A stretch of 35,123 nt of DNA from Gemmatimonadota bacterium (GTDB lineage: Bacteria > Gemmatimonadota > Gemmatimonadetes > Longimicrobiales > Gaopeijiaceae). Below are positions 35,013-35,123 of the stretch, one piece after another (within the stretch, counting starts at the first letter, position 1; every line of letters begins with the position of its first letter). Under the pieces are notes generated by a model, which searched no databases, was not told where the DNA came from, and saw only the letters and a list, made by a program, of their open reading frames with translations. The position numbers and the translations under genes were made by a program. The stretch is from the NCBI GenBank assembly GCA_028873825.1, contig JAPPNM010000026.1, positions 1 through 35,123 of the forward strand, given 5' to 3'.

Positions 35013-35123
35013 CGTGGGCGCCCCCCCCGGGGGGGGGGGGGGGGGGGTTGGGGGCGCGGGGGGGCCCCCGGGGGCCGCCCCCGCCCCCAGCACCACAAGC
35101 CGCTCGTGTTGGGGGGGGGGGGG
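35013..35123. other. Poly-G/poly-C low-complexity contig end
   Basis: Long runs of G and C (for example more than 15 G in a row) interrupt the mcrC frame and continue to the last base. This looks like a sequencing or assembly artefact at a contig end, not biology. Features near it, including nearby single-base frameshifts, should be read with that in mind. Confidence 0.85.

Noticed and set aside
35013-35123. G-quadruplex or telomere-like end
   Set aside because: The runs break a conserved coding frame and lie exactly at the contig end, so an artefact is far more likely.

Overview
The window is about 35 kb of GC-rich bacterial DNA that reads like one contig or the end of one. The last ~110 bases are poly-G/poly-C low-complexity sequence. 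I see no rRNA or tRNA gene. The gene mix (an M56 protease carrying TonB-plug-like repeats behind a BlaI regulator, a DUF2723 membrane protein, a six-bladed-propeller fragment, a TlpA-like lipoprotein, an MTA/SAH-deaminase-like lipoprotein) suggests Gemmatimonadota or a close relative. That placement is inference, with no marker gene to confirm it.

Layout. (a) 0-5.5 kb, defence island with debris: a vsr endonuclease, a frameshifted propeller fragment, an mcrBC-type restriction pair, a hipA kinase lacking its N-terminal part that sits head to head against the start of mcrB, an MBL-hydrolase scrap, and a palindromic mobile-looking repeat. (b) 5.2-19.3 kb, mostly chromosomal genes: amidohydrolase, blaI-blaR-like operon, DUF2723 protein, a large unknown protein, a small exported protein, a permease-USP plus ornithine cyclodeaminase-like operon, a TlpA-like thioredoxin and an M50-like membrane protease. 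(c) 19.2-22.9 kb, rearranged region: a repeat-domain lipoprotein, a DUF4143 ATPase, a 76-bp direct repeat, an internally deleted copy of the M50 locus, an orphan RelB/DinJ-type antitoxin, and about 0.9 kb without a recognisable gene. (d) 22.9-33.2 kb, CRISPR-Cas: a complete type I-G (former I-U) effector operon cas3-csx17-csb1-csb2. It is followed 3 nt later by the start of a cas10-like gene (about 50 recognisable residues), then a small unknown gene and a large CARF-HEPN-CARF protein of the Csx2/Csm6 class. No cas1, cas2, cas4 or CRISPR array is visible. (e) 33.0-35.0 kb: a three-gene toxin-antitoxin cassette on the minus strand with two of its genes frameshifted, then a second mcrC cut by the contig end.

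How they work together. The I-G genes would form a DNA-targeting Cascade with a helicase-first Cas3. Cas10 and CARF-HEPN proteins belong to type III cyclic-oligoadenylate signalling, so a cas10 start spaced like an operon member directly behind csb2, with a CARF-HEPN effector just downstream, is the most unusual arrangement here. It may be a decayed or hybrid type I-G/type III signalling locus. The surrounding McrBC, Vsr, HipA and TA remnants show that both flanks are accessory DNA with repeated gene gain and loss.
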